A DNA stretch of 64,000 bases from IMG/VR virus record IMGVR_UViG_3300049491_000357, positions 22,839-86,838 of that record; one strand, 5' to 3'. Below the pieces are notes generated by a model. That model saw only the letters and a list, made by a program, of their open reading frames with translations, had not been told where the DNA came from and did not search any database. This document shows, one piece after another, positions 37,147-46,200 of this stretch. This DNA is from a virus. Each line of letters begins with the position of its first letter. Within the stretch, counting starts at the first letter, position 1. Both the position numbers and the translations under genes were made by a program.

Positions 37147-38429
37147 CACTGTCTCCAGGGCTTGCCCGGCGTTTTAACCGGAGGCAGGGGAATTGCGGTC
37201 TCAGGATCCTTGTCAGAGGTTCCCACAGTTGTCGACACACCAGGGGCAATACCCCAACGATCCATAAAGCGTTCCATCTTTTCGCTTTCCTCTGGCGTTG
37301 GCTGTACAAAACCCTGAGATACTCGTTGTGCTTCGATTTGCTTTTGGCGAGCAATTCTCTCTTGCACCTGTGCCCTGGTAAGCCCAATCGTATCAGACCC
37401 CCCATAGATAGTCTGACCACGGAATGACTCCTCAGAGGCTTTCGCTGCTGCAACAAGTTGTTCGCGTTGTGCCGCAACACGGTCTTTGATCCGCTGCTCA
37501 TGAGCATCAACAACTTCATCGTGCCAGTCTTTTTCGCCCTTCAGGGACTTGGCCACCTGATCTGCAAGCTGCTCTGTTGTTTGAGCGAGAAGAACTACCT
37601 GCCCATCACGAAGAGTTGGCCCTTCGTCCAAAGAGATACCCTCATAGACATGCCGAAGAAGGCGATCTTTTCTAGCAATCTTGTCCTGCATCTCTTTGCG
37701 GTGGCGATCATGATCTCGGTTGTAGATCTTCTGAATGCCCTTGCCTGCCATACACGACCCAACAAATTTCGCGTTTTCCCACTCCCGCTCTGCGGCAGCC
37801 GACGTGTCTTCAAAGTAGTTGATGGCTCGCCATGTAAGCTGAGCCCAGTTCAACCCCAGGTCAGCCGTCCCCGCTATACCAGTCACCGCCGCCAATGAGA
37901 GGTCCAACCCGTGAAGCTGAGCCCACCTGTAGCGAGAATAGTTTTCCATCGCATACGCCTCAACAAGCACCGTAGCGTTTGAGGCTCGACGGTTTAGTTC
38001 CGACAAATGACGGATGACCTTGGCCCTGGCTGTGGGCTGCATGTCACGAAACATGTTGGCGATTTTCGGCATCCACCTTTGCCGGTCCACGAGTACATTC
38101 TGACCATCCACCATGAATACACCAAACGCCAAAAAGAGGTCCCAAAACCTAGAGGTCACCCTACCTTCGTTGGCGAATCCGCCCATCAGGCGAGTCAATT
38201 CAAACTCGTGCTGATTGAGGCTCTTGAACACAAAGAGGACGTCGTTGATTTCCGCGGTACTCGTCAAGAATCCGCGAAAGAGCACTGATGTAACATCCTT
38301 GTATACCTCAGGATTAACTTCTGGGGCCTGAGGGATGACCGTGCGAAGGTCGTCAGGGTCATCCTCTCCCTCCGACTTGCGGCGGAGTTTTTCTTGTTCT
38401 TCTCCGTATTGCTCCGCAGTCTGAGTCAT
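37146..38429 (-). CDS. Tail assembly protein, chaperone-position, 427 aa
   Basis: The N-terminal 40 residues are highly charged (EKLRRKSEGEDDPDD), followed by TSVLFRGFLTSTAEINDVLF and FKSLNQHEFELTRLMGG, a helical layout like phage tail assembly chaperones. The C-terminal third is Gln/Lys/Glu-rich (KDRVAAQREQLVAAAKASEE). The order tube, two intermediate genes and tape measure is the same as in lambda-like and myovirus tails, where the intermediates are assembly chaperones. There is an 8-nt gap to the upstream gene and no overlap or slippery site that would imply a programmed frameshift. Assigned by position and helical charge pattern only. Confidence 0.8.
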   Translation of the reverse strand: MTQTAEQYGEEQEKLRRKSEGEDDPDDLRTVIPQAPEVNPEVYKDVTSVLFRGFLTSTAEINDVLFVFKSLNQHEFELTRLMGGFANEGRVTSRFWDLFLAFGVFMVDGQNVLVDRQRWMPKIANMFRDMQPTARAKVIRHLSELNRRASNATVLVEAYAMENYSRYRWAQLHGLDLSLAAVTGIAGTADLGLNWAQLTWRAINYFEDTSAAAEREWENAKFVGSCMAGKGIQKIYNRDHDRHRKEMQDKIARKDRLLRHVYEGISLDEGPTLRDGQVVLLAQTTEQLADQVAKSLKGEKDWHDEVVDAHEQRIKDRVAAQREQLVAAAKASEESFRGQTIYGGSDTIGLTRAQVQERIARQKQIEAQRVSQGFVQPTPEESEKMERFMDRWGIAPGVSTTVGTSDKDPETAIPLPPVKTPGKPWRQ

Positions 38430-38437
38430 AGGTCACC

Positions 38438-39523
38438 TCAGATTTTGGAGGGCGGGCGGAACTTCGGATTCACACCACCCAAGGAACTTGGGTGGGAGTC
38501 CAAAATCCCAGAAAGTTGTTCGTTGGCTTGTTGTTCTGTGAGCAAAGCCATGGGGCGTAGTTCCACCGCTTCAGACCGAACCACAGGAACCCCATGCAAC
38601 GTGTGATCTGCCAACACCCCTGCTACATCAGCATCCCCCTCTAGAGCCGCCAACTCAGCCGCTCTAGACGAGACGGACGTTTGCTTGGGGGCCTGATGAG
38701 TTGGGGTGGGCTGATGGGTTTGGGCAGGGGCCGGAAGAGGGGCTTTAGGGACAATACGCTCAGGCGGCGGAACAGGCACTTGTTGATGCAAGGGCTTGCG
38801 GTTGGCCATGATGCTGGCTGCTGATACCACCCCAGGCTCAGGCTCAGGCTCTGGGGGTGAAGCTTCTTTTGTCGGTTCCGGTTGAGCCGCTGCTTCCTCT
38901 TCTCGACGCACCTTGTCGAGAATCTCCTCAGCATGTTTCATCTCTGCCAAGGTAGACTTTCGAATCAAACCATAGTCGTCAAGAATCTTGGCAAAAAGAG
39001 TGGAGGGTAGGTCATCTTCCAACTCCACAGCTTCCCCTAGAAGGCGACGAATGCGCTCCTCCACCGACTCCTCAGCTTGGGCAAACTGAATTCCCTCTCT
39101 GGCAGCAGTTGATGCCTTCAGGGTGCAGTCTCCAATTTTAAGGTACGTTAGGTGGATAGCGTCAGGACCCCAAGACGAAAGGATCTTGTCCATCAGCCAC
39201 TTGTGGCGTTCGACTCGGACCTTGCGCGTTGACCCTGGTTTTTTGGGATCAGGCTCCTCATCATCGATGAAGTCTACAGCTCTTAGATCCACACCATCAA
39301 ACTCAACCAAACCTCGGGCCACATGTTCCCCTTGGTACACGTTGAGGTATGTGAGATCTTCAAGTCCCTTACAGGAAGCAAGAACTGCCTCTACTTCCGT
39401 TGGTCGAAGATTGCGAACTACAAGGCTGTGACCAAGAATTTCGAACGGCTCCTCGGTGACACCCATATCGAGTGCCTTACCAAGGGAATTGATGAGGTCT
39501 CTCGCTGAAACACTGCTACCCAT
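38438..39523 (-). CDS. Tail assembly chaperone-like protein (361 aa)
   Basis: Residues about 20-100 contain EEPFEILGHSLVVRNLRPTE, VEAVLASCKGLEDLTYLNVY and LVEFDGVDLRAVDFIDDEE, then KWLMDKILSSWGPDAIHLTY and LGDCT-like ends. This layout (short beta entry, helices, DGVDL turn) fits phage tail chaperones. Residues about 200-300 are a Pro/Glu/Gln-rich disordered linker (PEPTKEASPPEPEPEPGV). A GGAGATCAAA Shine-Dalgarno precedes ATG 39523. It lies just after the tail-tube gene and a 121-nt structured gap. Confidence 0.85.
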   Translation of the reverse strand: MGSSVSARDLINSLGKALDMGVTEEPFEILGHSLVVRNLRPTEVEAVLASCKGLEDLTYLNVYQGEHVARGLVEFDGVDLRAVDFIDDEEPDPKKPGSTRKVRVERHKWLMDKILSSWGPDAIHLTYLKIGDCTLKASTAAREGIQFAQAEESVEERIRRLLGEAVELEDDLPSTLFAKILDDYGLIRKSTLAEMKHAEEILDKVRREEEAAAQPEPTKEASPPEPEPEPGVVSAASIMANRKPLHQQVPVPPPERIVPKAPLPAPAQTHQPTPTHQAPKQTSVSSRAAELAALEGDADVAGVLADHTLHGVPVVRSEAVELRPMALLTEQQANEQLSGILDSHPSSLGGVNPKFRPPSKI

Positions 39524-39550
39524 TTTGATCTCCTTTGATTTGATCTAAAT

Positions 39551-39631
39551 GGGGGTTCGGTATTTCGTTTGAGACCTACACCTGCTCAAAAGAAGTGTAT
39601 TGGTTTGATCTCATCTGAACTACCGACCCCC
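39551..39631 (-). promoter_or_regulatory. Nested inverted repeats between tail-tube and chaperone genes
   Basis: The 121-nt gap 39524-39644 holds an outer pair, GGGGGTTCGGTA (39551-39562) and TACCGACCCCC (39621-39631), complementary with one bulged base, and an inner perfect pair TTTGAG (39568-39573) / CTCAAA (39585-39590). TTTGATCT also occurs three times nearby. The minus-strand mRNA would fold into a long branched stem just after the tube gene. Attenuation, mRNA stabilisation or processing are possible. No U-run follows, so a simple terminator is not supported. Confidence 0.55.
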
Positions 39632-39644
39632 AGTAAACGCCGAC

Positions 39645-40361
39645 TCAGAACGTAGGCGCCGCAGCACCACCAGAGCCGAACCGAACCGAGAAGCCCTTGC
39701 CCGCAGCACCATTGGCCGCAATCGGAGCCAACCCAGTATCGATGAACTCACCGTACTGACCAAGCCCATCGATGATGTCGGTCACAGTCACGGAGGAGTT
39801 CTCAGAGACCATCGCAGCATCCGACGTAAAGCTCGCCCCATACGAGTTGAACCAGCAACCCTCAAAGTACGTGAAGAGGGCTGTGATTGGAGTCAGAATG
39901 TTGTCCGCAGTACCAGAAGTACCACCCGAACCTGGCTGGATTGTGGCGCCCGGAGTCGAGTTGCCATCCAGCTTGCCCGCGATTTCCGAGAAGACCAGTT
40001 CCTGCTTGATGTCGAACGGCCAACGGTGGTGACGCAAAGACCGAACGAGTCCGTCAATGCCTCCCTTGTATCCAACCATCTGGAAGAGGTTGGCTGTGTA
40101 TAGGAGCGTCTTGTTGAGAGTCAGGGTCATCGGTTCAGTGACGCCTGGCACCAACTCAGCGATCATATCGCCAAAGCCAACACCACGAACTGGGTCAATC
40201 GTACGAGACTCGTCGAAGCCGAACTCGCTGATCGCTCCAAGCTGCTGAAAGCCCTTGGCCCCCGTGGAGTAGCCGAACACCTTGTTCTTTTGAGAGACAG
40301 CCGAACGAGTGTTCGGGGCCGTTCCCATCCTGTAAATGTAATTTTTGTTGTCGACAGGCAT
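39645..40361 (-). CDS. Tail tube protein (238 aa)
   Basis: Position and size (238 aa) fit the tube subunit of contractile tails. It begins MPVDNKNYIYRMGTAPNTRS and contains GAISEFGFDESRTIDPVRGV, EPMTLTLNKTLLYTANLFQM, SLRHHRWPFDIKQELVFSE and FEGCWFNSYGASFTSDAA, an alternating strand/turn pattern like the tube fold. It ends with a Gly/Ala-rich tail. The gene precedes two chaperone-position genes and the tape measure, the canonical order. It stands apart from the sheath by a 6.4-kb block, whereas sheath and tube are usually adjacent. A nested repeat follows its stop. Confidence 0.7.
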   Translation of the reverse strand: MPVDNKNYIYRMGTAPNTRSAVSQKNKVFGYSTGAKGFQQLGAISEFGFDESRTIDPVRGVGFGDMIAELVPGVTEPMTLTLNKTLLYTANLFQMVGYKGGIDGLVRSLRHHRWPFDIKQELVFSEIAGKLDGNSTPGATIQPGSGGTSGTADNILTPITALFTYFEGCWFNSYGASFTSDAAMVSENSSVTVTDIIDGLGQYGEFIDTGLAPIAANGAAGKGFSVRFGSGGAAAPTF

Positions 40362-40379
40362 CTGATGTCTCCCTTGTTC

Positions 40380-41216
40380 TCAGAGCTTGGCATTGGCGAA
40401 GAGAGCGTAAAGACCCTCACACTTCTTCGCCAACTTTTGAAGGTCACCTGTGACCCACGGTTCAGCAATGTCCACCTGACGAAGTACGTCCTGGAGGTTT
40501 GCCGTAACAAGATGCAAGTCAGTGCGAGCTTTCGAAGCATTGAACTTCCTGCCAGCAGTCACGAGTGCATCGATCTTGACATCCGTCTCAGCCACCTGGG
40601 AGATGATCTCCTCAGCTAGCTTGAGATTTGCCTGGAACGTAGCAAAACTCGCACTCTTACCAAGAGGGTGAGTGACTGCCGAAGGTGGGGTATACGCCCC
40701 GGGGTCCTCGACGGTGTCCACCTTTGGTGCACCCATACCGTAGAACGCATCGTTCTTCGATTGGTCCCCAACCTCAAGAAGCTTGATTGAGGCAACCGAG
40801 GTTTGCAGTGCTGTGGCGCCCTCTGGTGTGGGGTTGGACGCCAAGTTCTGAATGACTTGCTCAATCTCTGCGAGCTTGTTGACGAATGCAGCCTTGTCCA
40901 TGTGGTATGTACCTCGAAGTGGAACGACGTCTCGATCAGTTGCCTCGATAAGTGAAGTAGTGGAAGGGAGGACGGCTGACCAACGAGACCTTTTCGGAGT
41001 CAGGAACTGGAAAAGGGCGTCCGTGTTCAGGACCACCATGACCTTCCCCTCCTTCAAAAACTCGTCAAGAGCATTTCGACGTGTTTGAAGACCAGGGATG
41101 AGTTTTGTGACCAGTTGAAGAATTGAGGTCGCACCAAGTGCGTAGCGAACTCCATCAGGGGTTTCTACGTAGTCGATGACACCATCAGTGCCGATGGTCA
41201 CAGATGATTGAGGCAC
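40380..41216 (-). CDS. Unnamed protein in the sheath-tube insert (278 aa)
   Basis: The start is GTG 41216 (MPQSSVTIGTDGVIDYVETP). The N-terminus is beta-like; residues about 120-270 are helical and Ala/Lys-rich with IEQVIQNLASNPTPEG and VKIDALVTAGRKFNASKA. No domain is recognised. It is the last gene of the 6.4-kb block between sheath and tube and sits 18 nt before the tube gene. The helical second half could be a scaffold or assembly partner, but no function is claimed. Confidence 0.85.
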   Translation of the reverse strand: MPQSSVTIGTDGVIDYVETPDGVRYALGATSILQLVTKLIPGLQTRRNALDEFLKEGKVMVVLNTDALFQFLTPKRSRWSAVLPSTTSLIEATDRDVVPLRGTYHMDKAAFVNKLAEIEQVIQNLASNPTPEGATALQTSVASIKLLEVGDQSKNDAFYGMGAPKVDTVEDPGAYTPPSAVTHPLGKSASFATFQANLKLAEEIISQVAETDVKIDALVTAGRKFNASKARTDLHLVTANLQDVLRQVDIAEPWVTGDLQKLAKKCEGLYALFANAKL

Positions 41217-41246
41217 ACCCTACACAACGTACGAAAGGATTTTCAG

Positions 41247-42095
41247 TCAAACCCTCAGAAATACCTGCAAAAGGTGCTCGGGAAGAATTACCGTTCCACC
41301 CAAAGGGGAACGAAGCCAGTCCTCATCCACCGACCAGTCGGACGGAAACCCCATTGCGACCTCCATCTCGTTCAAAATAGCTGCCGCTTTCATCAGGTCA
41401 AAAGCTACAAATGGGCTCTTCCGACTGGCCAATACAGCTCTTCGGCCATCATCAGACTCTGGCCCCAACACAAGCCCCCGAAGCCAGCCATTGCTGTACA
41501 GAGCAGTCCAGACACGAAGAAGAGAGGACTCTTTTGTTGTGGCGAACACAAAACCGTTCGTTCCTGTGTCGATCACTCGGTAAGTGACAGGAAACAGCTG
41601 CCCCTCAAGGGTGCCCGATTGCAGGTACGTTCGAACAGACTGAATAGCGGCCATCAACCAACCCTCATTCATCGGGTCAGGGGCCTCTGTGAGCTGATAG
41701 ACCAGGTGCCCTACCTCCAAGCTAGCGTGACCTAGCACCGTAAATCCCCGACGATGAAGAAGGTCTAGGGTAAAGACAAATCCTGGGGTTCGCTCTAGGA
41801 TTGCCAGGTCCCTATGTAGGAATAGAGCCATCGCAACAATGGTGTCCATCCCCTCGATGCGATGGGTGACGAATCTCTCAGGTAGAGGTCTACCCAAGAT
41901 CAAGTCTTCGTAAAAAACAGACAGAGCCCCGGGAGAGGCGGCGTTAAATCCTTCTCCATGGTGGTTGTAGGCGAAAGATTTAACATCCCTCACTTGCTCC
42001 CTAGTGGCCCCCGTCTCGAAAGTCACCAAGTCGGATGAGACCGCAGGAGCCTTAGGGTCAATGCTGATACTAAGCTGAACAGAGATGGCTTTCAC
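41247..42095 (-). CDS. Unnamed protein with HHGEG, GMDT and HRD motifs (282 aa)
   Basis: A conserved-looking cluster lies in residues 40-100: FAYNHHGEGFN, PGALSVFYEDLILGRPLP, EGMDTIVAMALFLHRDLA. The His-His pair, the Asp of GMDT and the HRD are spaced like metal-binding residues of a hydrolase, and residues 105-175 have LDLLHRRGFTVLGHASLEVG. I cannot place it in a family. The start is GTG 42095, directly abutting the preceding stop. It lies in the sheath-tube insert with the helicase. A metal-dependent hydrolase or nuclease is a hypothesis only. Confidence 0.85.
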   Translation of the reverse strand: MKAISVQLSISIDPKAPAVSSDLVTFETGATREQVRDVKSFAYNHHGEGFNAASPGALSVFYEDLILGRPLPERFVTHRIEGMDTIVAMALFLHRDLAILERTPGFVFTLDLLHRRGFTVLGHASLEVGHLVYQLTEAPDPMNEGWLMAAIQSVRTYLQSGTLEGQLFPVTYRVIDTGTNGFVFATTKESSLLRVWTALYSNGWLRGLVLGPESDDGRRAVLASRKSPFVAFDLMKAAAILNEMEVAMGFPSDWSVDEDWLRSPLGGTVILPEHLLQVFLRV

Positions 42096-42605
42096 TCAGC
42101 AAGGTATACACCCAGTTGGAGGTGCCTGGGGCTGAACTTGCATAGGAAAATCTGGGTACACACGGATGACCCTGTACTGCCAAGTTTCCATGGGACACGG
42201 GGGAGGAGAGTCGTAATTCTCCCGTCCGTCGAGTGCCGCCACATAGTGGGACAAGGCCAGGAAGATGTTGCGTGGCAACTCAGCCGTTTCCGCTTCCCAG
42301 GACTGTATCTCCGGGACAGTGACCCCCAAAAAAGTTGCAGCCTCCGTCTCAGACCATGGGATAGCAAATCTCAAGAATTGGAAAGACTGCCCTCGAATGA
42401 GCCCTGTTTGAGCCAAAGTAGATCCCGCCCGCAACTCCGCCTGATGGGTATGCCTGGGGTCAAATACTGGACCCCAGGCACGAAGTATTGCAGGCAGCTG
42501 GGCTACAAAGTAGACGTTTGTGTTGCCCACCCGCATGAGATAATCAACAAGGATTTGGCATGCGTCTACGACGATTGGCAGACAGGGATCGTCACAGCAA
42601 GCCAT
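42096..42605 (-). CDS. HTH-like protein with Cys-rich ends (169 aa)
   Basis: The middle section ETEAATFLGVTVPEIQSW is a plausible helix-turn-helix (helix, FLGVT turn, recognition helix VPEIQSWEAE), followed by another helix NIFLALSHYVAALDG. The termini are Cys-rich: MACCDDPC at the start and PPTGCIPC at the end. It may be a DNA-binding regulator or, given Cys pairs, bind zinc. It sits 3 nt after the AA-type gene at 42609-43220. HTH in a virion cluster is unusual, so the call is tentative. Confidence 0.8.
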   Translation of the reverse strand: MACCDDPCLPIVVDACQILVDYLMRVGNTNVYFVAQLPAILRAWGPVFDPRHTHQAELRAGSTLAQTGLIRGQSFQFLRFAIPWSETEAATFLGVTVPEIQSWEAETAELPRNIFLALSHYVAALDGRENYDSPPPCPMETWQYRVIRVYPDFPMQVQPQAPPTGCIPC

Positions 42606-42608
42606 CTA

Positions 42609-43220
42609 CTATCTCCGGAATCGCTGGTACTCTTTTTCGGCCCAGGCAAGCTGCTTTGGGGAAAGCAGTCCTTTGTAGCGAACCAACCGTTGTAGCATGT
42701 CCGCGAAGATGCTTGCATTTGGAGACCTCGACTGGGAAAGCGCCTCCAGCATCTCGATCTGCCGCTCCTGCTCAGATTTTGCCTGCTCAGGATTGTTCTC
42801 GATGTACTTCTTCTGCTCCTCACGAACGGTAGTCATCTGCTCCGACTTCTGCCGTTCTTCCTTCGAGTCCTCAAAGATCTCGATGGCGTCCTCGATTCGT
42901 GAGCGGAGGTTGTCCCTCCAATTCATCGTGCGGTGGACACGCTGCATCTTGCCCGCGATTGGACGATCGGTCTTCAGGTTGATGAGGGTCACACGAATCG
43001 AGTCTTCCCCCTCACCACGAGCGTTGGCCCCATCAAAGATCGAAGTCTGGACCTTGATGACGTTGTTCGGCTCATCGTCGTCAGGCGTCAGGATATAGAC
43101 CCACTCACCCCAGCGGCTCTTCTCTTTCCGAGGACTGAGGGCACGGAAGCCACGACGAATGGCCTTGTCCATGTCCTCCATGGTGATTTGGGTAAACGTT
43201 GCTGCCGCTGTAACGATCAC
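42609..43220 (-). CDS. Unnamed helicase-linked protein (203 aa)
   Basis: The start is GTG 43220, whose first bases overlap the helicase stop (GTGA), preceded by a strong GGAGGTG. The first 120 residues are beta-like with WGEWVYILTPDDDEPNNVIK and SIRVTLINLKTDRPIAGKM; the next 60 are charged helical (SRIEDAIEIFEDSKEERQKS). A longer upstream frame is rejected because it would overlap the helicase gene heavily. Tight coupling suggests that it works with, or is co-produced with, the helicase. No known domain. Confidence 0.85.
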   Translation of the reverse strand: MIVTAAATFTQITMEDMDKAIRRGFRALSPRKEKSRWGEWVYILTPDDDEPNNVIKVQTSIFDGANARGEGEDSIRVTLINLKTDRPIAGKMQRVHRTMNWRDNLRSRIEDAIEIFEDSKEERQKSEQMTTVREEQKKYIENNPEQAKSEQERQIEMLEALSQSRSPNASIFADMLQRLVRYKGLLSPKQLAWAEKEYQRFRR

Positions 43221-46200
43221 GACGCACCTCCACTGAAGTCGTAAGAGTACCCTTCGGGACCCTCCTCTGGGTCGGGACCCATATCCTGGAAGGCACTCAC
43301 GGCCCAATCGCCTTGGGAGGCAGTCTTTGGCGTCCCATCCTCGCTCTCGCTTTGGATGTTCTCCCCTGGTTTGAGGTCCGCCTCGTACACAAAGGAGCTG
43401 ATGCCTGCCGGTTTCCCACCCAGAGAATTGGGGCATACGATCCGAAGGTTTTTTGCGGCACGAGTCAAAGCAACGTACCCCAGACGGCGTTCGTCCTCCC
43501 AACGCTCCTGTTCCTTCACCGGATCGGGAGGAGGATCTCCAGGCTTTGGTTTGAACTCGATAGGGAACTTACCCCTTGGCATCTGAACATAGACGTTCTT
43601 CCACTGGGCTCCCTTGACCGAGTGGACAGTCCCAACATAGACACCCGGGGGCCGTCGCCGTTGCTCGGGCGGGAGAGCCTCTTGCTCCTTGTTCCACTTG
43701 TCTGTGTCAGTACGAAGGTCACGCATTCTAGTTGCGTACCTGGACATTTTATTGGCGAACCCGATCGGCGTCGTGGGGGGAGAAAGGGAGTCCCCTTCAT
43801 CCGTGGGGTCAGGTTCCGCCAACTGGTAGAGGAAAGAGACGTTACCAAGGCCCTTGGTCTCGTCCTTCTCCTCGTCCTTCTCCTCGTCCTCGTTATCGTC
43901 GTCAGGCTCATCTCCGCCCATGGCGTTACGAAGATTCGTCTTGAGACTCTCACGGAAGGTTTGATCCACTACCTGGCCATCTTCAAACGTAACACCCTTG
44001 ATCTCCAGGATGTCATCGAAAAGATCTGTGGTCTTGTAGTCAGGGTCACTTGTTCGAACCTTCATGTCTTGAAGGGTGTAGAGAAGGTCTTTGACCTTCT
44101 CCTCAAACTTGTAGCCCTTCCCTGTTCGAGTGAGCTTGGCCAAAGCAGTGGCCAAAATCCGCACGAAGGTGATGTCCTCAAGGGCAGCCAGCGGATTGAT
44201 GCTCTTAGCACTAGTTCCTTTGATACGAGCATACTGGGAAAAGCACTCTTCGATCGCCTCAGGGGCTTTCTTGGGGTCGCTGAGGAAGAACCGATTTGGG
44301 TTGTTGATGACAGCACCAAGAGACTTCTGAGCCTTCTCGAAGTCTGTCCCTGTCACGAGCTGCACATACCCGAGAACCGCAGCCGTTTCAGGGGACCCCA
44401 AGAACGAACCTGACCCTCGGCGAGCATAGGGGATCCCACGGATGATACAGGCCGTCTCGTATGAGTTCAGCTCCTTGTTCGTTCGACACAGGATGGCGTT
44501 GTCTGTGAGGTCCCCCCCGAGGACTTGGTCTTGCTTGATTTCGTTGATCGTGGAAATGGCAGCATCAGCCTCATCCGCAGGTCTACTGACTCGAATGCTC
44601 CCAACCCCACGTTTCCGATCAGGGGCAGGAACTTGGGGGATAGGAACGTTCCCCTCGTTTTGGGAGATGAGATTGTTGGCAGCGTCAACGATCTCGGGTT
44701 CGCAACGGTAATTTGTGCGAATCACACGAGTCTTCCAACCCTCTTTCTCGAAAATATCCTTGAAAAGCGAAGCCTTGGCTCCCTGGAAAGAGTTGATCGC
44801 CTGCTTGTCATCTCCGACGATCCAAACGGACTTCCCGTCAGCACCATCTGTGATGTGCTCGGACATCATATCGATGATGTCCGCCATGAGCCCGTTTCGG
44901 TCTTGGGCTTCGTCCACAATGATGTGGTCGAACATGCCTTGAACCTTGCGGCGTACAGCTGGGTCTCGCTTCAAGATGTCTCGGTACATCTTGAGCATGT
45001 CCGTGAAGTCTCCCAGCCGTTGGCCGTTCGCCCGGAACCTCGCCATGAAGCCTTCGTACGCCTTCGTTTGGCAAGGGGGCTTCCAGTTAGGGGTAACGCC
45101 CTTCAACCCCTCATAGATCTCATACCACTGGGCAGTCAGTTTCTCCTCTTGGGTGGTGGCTTCCGCAGCCGCTTGTTGTGGTGAGATGTCATTTCCAGAC
45201 CACTTCGTCTTGTTCATCACAGCGGTCTTCAACTTGGGCGCAGGACCGAGCTTTTCCTTGTAGCAGTCCTCCCAAATCTTCTGGACAGCGTAGGCGATTT
45301 TTTCGCCCCCTTGAACGAACCCTGGCCCCAAGGCGTTCTTTTCAGAACCCGTCCCAAACTCCGAGACGAACCGTCGGAAAAGAGAGTGCATGGTCCCCAC
45401 GGACATTTGTTGTAGGGCATCCGCTCCAGCAGAACGTCCGATCTTCTCCTTCAGTTCAGAGGCTGCTTTGCTGTTGAAGCTCGTGACAAGGATCCGGCTG
45501 GGATTCGCCCGCCTGTCACTCACAAGATAGTCCACCCTTGCTACCAAGGTGGTGGACTTCCCAGAGCCAGCTCCAGCAAAGACACCAACACGACCATCTG
45601 TGAGGGCAGCCGCTCGCTGCTCATCGTCGAGCTTTCGAAGAGACTCAGGGACGTTTTGGGGATTGTCTGGGTCACTCGTGACAGCCGCAGCCGTCGCCGC
45701 AGCCACACCAATGACCTCAGATCGAGTCAGGGGCTTGTCTTCCTCCCCTGACTTGACGATCGCCTTCTTGGCCGTTTCTGTGGCGGCCACCTCAATCTCT
45801 CCCAGACGCTCGGCCCGAGCGTCTGAGGCAGCCACAGCTCGCTCAGATGCAAGGTCACCACCATCTTGACGAACTCGATCCCCAAGAAGCTTTGTCGTTG
45901 CGTCAGTGGCCCCCTTCGTGGCTTCCTGTACAGGGTTGATGATGGCAGTGCCAGGCTGCACCACCGCAGACGCCTCATCAATCCAAGCCTCTAGTCGCTT
46001 GTTCTTCAGAACGAGGGCGGAGAACTTGTTGAGGGCAGCATCGGCATCCTCAATCATCGAGGCTTCGATTGCTTCCTGTACCTCACGACGAGCTTTCGTT
46101 GACGTCCCAAAGACAGCCTTCGTTGTCGTGGTCCCACCCTTGGAGAGGACCGTACGAAGTTTCAACGCTCGAACTGAGGCCCCCTTGGGCGTCGGAGGCG

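Noticed and set aside
37146-39523. Possible lambda G/GT-type programmed frameshift between the two chaperone-position genes
   Set aside because: The genes are separated by 8 nt with a normal stop and start, and I saw no slippery heptamer at the end of the first.
39524-39644. Simple rho-independent terminator
   Set aside because: The stem is long and branched, and no U-run follows on the minus-strand transcript.
43313-44413. Plus-strand open frame of 366 codons
   Set aside because: It is fully antisense to the helicase C-terminal half, where motifs V and VI are read on the minus strand.
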